From the NCBI GenBank assembly GCA_037127315.1, contig JBBBDQ010001271.1, positions 1,595,501 to 1,659,500 on the forward strand: DNA of 64,000 nt, in the 5' to 3' direction. The translations under genes and the position numbers were made by a program. This DNA is from Ascarosepion bandense (lineage: Eukaryota; Mollusca; Cephalopoda; Sepiida; Sepiidae). Below the pieces are notes generated by a model. It did no database searches and had not been told where the DNA came from. It was given only the letters and a program-made list of their open reading frames with translations. Positions 58,022 through 64,000 of the stretch are shown here, in pieces (positions within the stretch are counted from its first letter, which is position 1; each line of letters opens with the position of its first letter).

Positions 58022-58138
58022 TTTTTTACCCAATGACAAAATACTTTTATCACCAGAATTAGACCATAAAATACAATCAACAAGGAATTGATCCATATCC
58101 TCTTTTTTGAGCCTCTGATTTTCGTCTCTTGAGTTCAA
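58022..58138 (-). CDS. Candidate exon, product unknown
   Basis: A minus-strand frame begins MNSRDENQRLKKEDMDQFLV and passes through CILWSNSGDKSILSLGKK. A good donor (TAAAAAA|GTAAGT) falls within the frame after GKK, and translation would otherwise continue a little further. The composition is protein-like and free of repeat signatures, but the acceptor is weak and no homologue is recognised. It lies upstream of the KCNIP exon on the same strand. Confidence 0.22.
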
Positions 58139-59166
58139 ATAATTGAACTGTATTCTTCGTTTGTTTTATTGATTAGCAATCTTTTCAATCAACCATTGAT
58201 TTTTTTCTGTTATTGCTCATACTACTTCAACACAATTTATTTCAATCAGCTATATAACCAATCATAGCAAAAGATGACTGTTTATCGTGGTATTCCACAA
58301 ATTAATTTCTTTTTTCTTAATTTTTCTCTCTCCATCCTAACGCCCCACACTCCCTCACATGCATACTGTTTACACACACAAACATAGACAAACACACAGA
58401 TAGATTCTTTTTGAAGATTTCCATTATACAATCAATTGAGAAGACAGGGTTAGGCTTGCAATGACAGAATCTGTAAACAAAGTCAGTAGATTGCAAAGTC
58501 AGAGAACGAGACAGTGGAGTAAATATTAAGAGAATAATTTTTTAAAATTACTTGTACTGATTTTAGAAAAAAAAAACTCCTTTGCACTTATTTTACAAAT
58601 ATTTTATAGCTTTGGTTTCCAAAATCCATGTTCATTAATTTTTCATTTACTTTTGTTTTATTCCCTTGAATTGATTTTATTCCACTTCATTTTGTTCGTC
58701 TAATTTTGGTAAACTTCTTTTTACTCTTCGTTTGTGATATTCAAGTCATTAAATGAATTTTATATAAAAATATTGGTTTGTTATAATTTTGAGCAAGTGT
58801 AGGCATTCAAGGAATAAAAACATCTCAAATAGCTTTTGTGATTTTATTAATAATTTTGCAGTTCGCTATTGTATGAAATTCTCTCAGAAATGCTTCATAA
58901 AAGAATTTGTTCTTCAAGATATCAACTCTAACTCAGATTAATAAATATTGCAAATGAGTGCATTGGCCCATGTGTGAATGCACACACACAATATGAAAAA
59001 TACTTGTATCAATGTTAAGTGCATATAAGTAAGAGAAATCAAGCAGTATAAGCAGTAAATTGCTGATACCCTCTGACAAGTGAACAAACAGGTTCATCTA
59101 CAAAACTCTGGAATTGGGATGTTGAAGGTAACATCAATCAACTAAATAACAAACCCTTTTAATTAT

Positions 59167-59186
59167 ATATATATATATATATATAT
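59167..59186. repeat. (TA)n microsatellite beside a possible Penelope-type tail
   Basis: A TA run followed by TTATAAATTATGTTTTAGAA, then TTGGACTCAAACACTTCATC. A relative of the first word (AAATTATATTTTAGAACATG) is at 19135. The direct repeat ACTTTTGAAGAA(G/T)CTGGTGTGT occurs at 59410 and 59439. Confidence 0.6.
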
Positions 59187-59471
59187 TTATTTATTATAAA
59201 TTATGTTTTAGAACATGTACATAATTTCTTCTATATATGTCCTCTCCTCTACAATCATATGGCTGTTCCAGTGTTTGGACTCAAACACTTCATCAGGAGA
59301 AGTAAGAGTTTGGAATCATTCTCTGTTTATATTTGGTTCGTTGTTGTCGTGGGAGTTGGTTGGGGTTATTGGTAATTAAGTGAATGTGTCTCTCGTTTTG
59401 ACCATTATACTTTTGAAGAAGCTGGTGTGTAATAGACTTTTGAAGAATCTGGTGTGTCTATACTCACTCAG

Positions 59472-59499
<28 letters not shown>

Positions 59500-59502
<3 letters not shown>

Positions 59503-59965
59503 ATTACAAAGTTATACAAAAATTTACGAAACTGATATGAGTCAACATATTTGAATATTTAATTGTTTAACATTATTATTTTTTAATAGATACTCATATT
59601 TGAATGGAAAGTCTGTTTATATATATATATATATATTACGGAAATCAATGAATTTTAACGAAACTTGGTTATAAGCATCCAACAATTTGAAAAATTGTTT
59701 GAACATTATTTTTTACTGATACTCATATTTAAGTAGATATTCTAAGATGTTACCAGATCAAATGGTAGCTTCCCCTATATAGATAGGGGTCGCAGGTTTG
59801 AATCCTGCTGAATGGCTCACATTTTCGTAATAAAAATTTTTCGTAAATAATCAGGCCGGTAGAAATAAATATATAATACTGTTTCATTAAAAACAGAATA
59901 TCTACGAGTATCGATAAAAAATAATGTTCAAAAAATGCATATATATATATATATATATATATACT
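59500..59965. repeat. TA-flanked foldback with a tRNA-like core
   Basis: A segment containing CATTATTTTTTACTGATACT occurs at 59690-59745. It recurs in direct orientation at 59560-59610 and inverted at 59885-59945, each next to a (TA)n run. Between the inverted arms, at about 59745-59830 on the plus strand, is a tRNA-like stretch. The stem-loop CCCCTATATAGATAGGGG is followed by a perfect T-arm, GCAGG-TTTGAAT-CCTGC. Confidence 0.7.
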
Positions 59966-61707
59966 TTGTAAACATATATTGTTAAATATAATAGACAATG
60001 AATGTCTATTATGTTTAATTATAAGCCATTCTAAACATTGTATTTTGGCTTTAATTTCAGGTGAAAATAAATAAATTGTCTGACATTTGGATATTTTTTT
60101 ATTATGCTGATTCTAAGCTTTCTGCTCACATGATCCATCTTCAGAGAGGCCATCTACATTAAATCAAAACAAAACACACTTAATAAAATCACATGTCAAT
60201 CTGGTCACAACACATTACATTGCATTTAGACATATGGTTCTGTTAACATTTTGGTCTCACACGCGGTGTGACATCATAGAACCGCATTACAAATTTACGA
60301 ACTGCGTCTGCTATTTGGTGACTGTTATCATTGCATAGCAATGTTTTATGTCAACACAAGATAAAATCATCTTTAATGGGGAATACCTTTATGTTAATGT
60401 CCCTGTAAGCTCTCTGAAAACTTCTTTTTGTCAGATGTCTAGGTTCCAGAGAGGTATTAGAAAGAAAAGTTAAGTTCAAGGACTTAATATACTGGTTTTT
60501 CAGAATCACTTTTGAACTATGTACTACTTACTGATAAACACAATCTGACATTCCCAAAAAACATAAATTAGAACTATTCTGAAACTCCAAGAAATTTACA
60601 TTGGAACACTTAGAATATAATTTCCAAGAACATGATTTCTATATGTGCAGAAGTAGCCAAGTTTTCAATATCATTCAATAATATTAATCAGAGGATTATA
60701 GAAAGATATTGAGATCATCTGATCCCAACTGAATATGATAAAAATAATTATCTTGGAATGATATCTCTGGCTTTATAATATCCTATTCATACATGGACAT
60801 TTTTATTGAAAGTGATAGAAGTAATATTAAAAACTGAAAATAGTTAAAATGTATAGCCATAAAATTTATTAAAGAATTAAAGTGTATCAATCATCAATTA
60901 AAATTATAGAATAAGATAGTAGCAAAAAACATTTTTTTGCTAAACTCCTTAAGTCCAGAGTAAACCAATATCGATTGTACATGTTTTCATCATATACTCT
61001 TCTTCCATCTTCCTTACAAGACTCTCACTCAGTAAAACTCTACCATGATTGGTCCATGGGCTTTGTAATGTGTGAACTAAAGTAAATAAAAAAAGTACAG
61101 ACAAAAGTATGTTGATACATATATTTTTATCCCTATATTATATATACAAAAATTGCAATGTAGCTTTCTATCACTGTTAATAAATATCCCAGTTTATTCA
61201 GAATAATATTGAGTAATTAAATAACTAAATGGAAAAAATTTATTTGACACATTTTATCCTTTAAAAAAAGACTTCATTATACTAACATTAAGGTTTTAAG
61301 AACAAAATGTGTTACATAGAATTTTCATTTATCATTCATTTATATATATATATATATATATGAGGTGATGAAAAATTCTCTATTGGACAACAAAGTGCTT
61401 TGAAAAATAAATTTTTGATTATCTAACCAGGTCCTGGAAAGTGAATCAGACTGAGAACTATTCAGCACCTTAGATGTATAAGTTTTGCTGTTATTTTTTT
61501 GTTACTACAACTTACACCCCTGAAGATGATCTTCAAAAGAGATTAAAAGTATTTGGGAACATTGAGAAATGGAAAATAAAATCAACTGTAAAAGTTACAG
61601 CGCGTTTCTTACATCTTTCAATTATAATACATGAAAAATTATCTGTGAGTACAGATTTTACTAAACATAAGCCAACAGAATGTTTGCAATTTATTTAATC
61701 TAACATG

Positions 61708-61710
<3 letters not shown>

Positions 61711-61746
<36 letters not shown>
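61711..61746. repeat. (TA)n microsatellite
   Basis: A pure TA run just upstream of the small inverted repeat. Another is at 61339-61361. Confidence 0.95.
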
Positions 61747-61747
<1 letters not shown>

Positions 61748-61751
61748 AGAG

Positions 61752-61865
61752 AAAAATGTATGACAATGTGGAAAATAATTTTTGTGGAACATGTTTTGTA
61801 TTTTATGACTTCATTTGGATGAAATGTGTTACAGAAAATCTTTTTCCACTTTGTCATACATTTTT
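61752..61865. repeat. Small inverted repeat, MITE-like
   Basis: Arms of 23 bp (AAAAATGTATGACAATGTGG and following, against the complement ending TTGTCATACATTTTT) have one mismatch and span 114 bp. Relatives of one arm occur at 62371 and 53213 (TTTTCCACTTTGTCATA). Confidence 0.65.
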
Positions 61866-62585
61866 CCTTATAGTCATATACGGATGAGGTTGGCTAGATT
61901 ATGTGTTTGAACAACATATTAATTTGAAAGTTTAAAATTTCAGCATTTTCTCTTCTTGGAGCAAATGTCACTTTAGTCTGATGAAGCCTTGAGAACGAAA
62001 TACGCCATACAAAAGATTTTCACACTCCATCATTTATATTTATATATATATATAGTGGTGATTATGATAACAAAAATATTTTTTCTATATAATTTCTTTT
62101 CTTTATTCAGTTGACATGTAGGGGTACAATAAAGGTTTCGGAAAATCACAAATCAGCTGCCATCATCAGGGTTTAATACTGAAATGGTCATTTGATTATG
62201 GTGCCTGATAAAGATTTTTATTGCCTCCTCTTCATTATTTTACACTCATGATCTCTCACTCTGGTCAGATAAAGTAGGAGATGTGGATGCAAACTCTTTT
62301 TCATTTTGTTTATTAGTGTGTTAATAAGGGTGTGTGTACAATAAGATGAAGACTATTAAGTGATAAGAATTTTTTCACTTTGTCATACATTAATCCCCCA
62401 AATATTTTTCTTGATATGTAAAATTTATATATTGTTAACGTGTGTGCGTATTTCTTACTGCAATTACTTTTAGTAGGTAAACTGTGAGTTGTTATCCATC
62501 TCTTTCTTCTGAAACAGTCAACCTAGATCAAGAGGTGCTACTAAAGAAAAATTATACCTCATATATATATATTTTAATTTTCTTA

Positions 62586-62640
62586 TTACAATGGTTTATA
62601 AAAGCATTAGATGATATAATGATTTTATAAACCATTGTAA
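62586..62640. other. Perfect 18-bp hairpin
   Basis: Arms TTACAATGGTTTATAAAA (62586-62603) and its exact complement (62623-62640), with a 19-base loop. Confidence 0.93.
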
Positions 62641-62878
62641 TGACAAAATTACAATATTAAGCTCCACTTTGTATTGAGCACTCTTTATAAAAGTAAATGC
62701 ATGAATGGTGGGTTTTAGTCTACCTGTTCTTTCACTTCCTTTATAATATATGGTCATTATTAATTTTAATAGCTTTTAAGTTTCAATGTGCTATTATTAT
62801 AATTATAACTATATATTTATGCTCTATTTCTGTACTTAGCACTTTTTAGAAGTAAATGAAACTGTTGAATTAGTTAAA

Positions 62879-62882
<4 letters not shown>

Positions 62883-62917
<35 letters not shown>
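62883..62917. repeat. (TA)n microsatellite at a SINE insertion point
   Basis: A TA run ending directly at the SINE 3' end. Confidence 0.95.
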
Positions 62918-62919
<2 letters not shown>

Positions 62920-63230
62920 GTCAGTTAAGTGCCATACGTGAAACACGCTTGGGCGATCATGTCTTTTTTGAGACATGACTGACTGGGTAGAAGATTATCC
63001 CGCACTAGGTTACCATTGCTTTCTGTGGTAGACTGGTTGCCAACCAAGGCTATAGAACCCAATCTGTCCTGCTATTTAACCCATAACTAGAGGGAAGAGA
63101 TGGATTAATACCTTTTCCAAGTGTATTTGTGCGGTGTAAGTGAATGCAGTGGATTCAACTGGAATTCGAACTCAGCTCCCCGGTTTCTTGTTCCGAGCCG
63201 ATATCCACTGTACCACAACGCATATACCTG
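62918..63230 (-). mobile_element. Full-length tRNA-derived SINE
   Basis: CAGTCAGTTAAGTGCCATAC, GAGACATGACTGACTGGGTA, TGGTTGCCAACCAAGGCTAT, AACTGGAATTCGAACTCAGC (box B) and CTGTACCACAACGCATA. It is close to the 53.4-kb copy and flanked by TA/ATAT. Confidence 0.94.
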
Positions 63231-63289
63231 ATGATATTTCAGTCATTCTGTTTGAATCTATCTCACCTCATAATCATCTATCAATGTGT

Positions 63290-64000
63290 CTCAGTCATTC
63301 CATTTCTTTCTCCTTTTATACATCCTTCCTTTCTCTTTGTCTTCATCACTTTCTTTCTTTACTACTTCAAATCTATCTTTCTATCTCAGTTTGAATCTAT
63401 ATGTCAATCTCAGTCTATTTCCTTCACTTGCTGTCTTGGCTTGTTTCTTTCTCTCTATCAATCTATTACAACTGATTTCTTTCTTTCTATCTTCCTCAGT
63501 CATTGTCTATTTATCTATATATCCATCTTAATTTATTTCTATCAGTCATAGTCTTTTTTCTTCTTTTTTTTTGTGTCTGTTTCTTTCTATGTTAATTTCT
63601 TTCATTCTGTCTAGCAATCAATCTATCTATATTCCTTTCTTTCTATTTATCTATTTCAGTTTGTTTCAATCTACTGAAGTACAAGTCTCTGTTTTTATAT
63701 ATCCTCTCTCTCTATGTATCGATTTCATTTTTTTTCTGTCTGTACCAGAATATTTCTATCTGTTGATATCAGTCTTTTTCTACCTACCTCTGTCTATTCT
63801 TCTATATTTAATTTTTTAGTGTGTTTCTTTCTCTCTCTGTTTTGTTTATTTATATTAGACTGTTTCTTTTTTTCAATTTATACCACTCTGTTTCAGTCTA
63901 TGTTACTTTGCTTGTTTCTGTGTATTTATTCTAGTTTGTTTTTCCTATTTGTATCTATCACAATTTATTTAAATCTGCTTTCCTCTCTATCTCATTCAGT
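63290..64000. repeat. Pyrimidine-rich degenerate tetranucleotide DNA
   Basis: TTTCTTTCTATCTATC-type units with recurrent CAGTTTGTTTCAATCTA, continuing off the window. It is the complement-strand counterpart of the loose AGATAGA/AGACTGA units near 46 kb. Frames rich in Ser, Phe, Leu and Tyr are artefacts. Confidence 0.85.

Noticed and set aside
59745..59830. Functional tRNA gene
   Set aside because: The T-arm is perfect and an anticodon-like stem exists, but the acceptor and D arms do not pair convincingly. It lies inside a foldback, so a tRNA-derived element is more likely.
63144..63551. 135-codon ORF rich in Ser, Phe and Leu
   Set aside because: It begins inside the SINE and continues into pyrimidine-rich low-complexity DNA.

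Overview
This window looks like intergenic and intronic DNA from a large, AT-rich, repeat-dense metazoan genome, most likely a coleoid cephalopod and plausibly an octopus. Three things point there: many copies of a roughly 300-bp tRNA-headed SINE of the cephalopod type (ending in CTGACTG rather than poly-A), several decayed RTE and jockey/CR1-type LINEs, and extreme TA, CA, GATA and minisatellite content. There are no bacterial-style operons, and the species call is inference from repeat style, not a database match.

Only one host coding segment is confidently recognised: a 125-bp exon on the minus strand at 34482-34606 with clean splice sites, encoding the start of the conserved core of a Kv-channel-interacting protein (KChIP/KCNIP, neuronal calcium sensor superfamily). 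One CpG-rich block at 40880-41170, with paired inverted CCAAT boxes, an octamer and a strong splice donor, looks like a plus-strand promoter and first exon. Two further candidate exons (27622-27747 plus, 58022-58138 minus) have good donors but no recognised product. The long KCNIP introns would explain why almost everything else is transposon debris.

Layout. 0-5 kb: Tc1-like transposase fragment, minus-strand RTE LINE with a YADD reverse transcriptase, SINE, 3' ends of a jockey/CR1-type LINE. 6-12.3 kb: 108-bp tandem repeat, SINE, perfect hairpin, dispersed family 'R' with an internal 35-bp satellite, an RTE LINE split exactly by a complete 1265-bp mariner, a 26-bp minisatellite, an RTE C-terminus, two Tc1-like remnants. 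12.8-14.8 kb: one LINE nested in another of the same family. 15.2-20 kb: TA-composite tandem repeats, two foldback structures, a 115-bp diverged tandem repeat. 20-34 kb: SINE split by a LINE, minisatellite, RTE hairpin, more SINEs and LINEs. 34-42 kb: KCNIP exon, DD-D mariner relic, CpG promoter. 42-44 kb: eight copies of a 125-bp satellite built partly from LINE sequence, ending at inverted LTR-like arms. 45-53 kb: GATA arrays, SINEs, and a Penelope-like GIY-YIG remnant. 53-64 kb: a near-intact SINE with a 10-bp target duplication, a second DD-D mariner bounded by TIRs and TA, a 5S-rRNA/tRNA-SINE junction, an RTE 3' end, a foldback with a tRNA-like core, and pyrimidine-rich low-complexity DNA.

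The most informative material is structural: nested insertions that give a relative chronology, a dimeric higher-order pattern in the 125-bp array, foldbacks with tRNA-like cores, and the 5S-SINE fusion. Stretches not listed (for example 5400-6070, 14780-15200, 23210-25040, 28770-29630, 34700-35650, 36660-37740, 38050-39250, 48720-50330, 55930-56460, 56830-57600, 60000-61330) are AT-rich with short scrambled ORFs, and I see no supportable gene in them.
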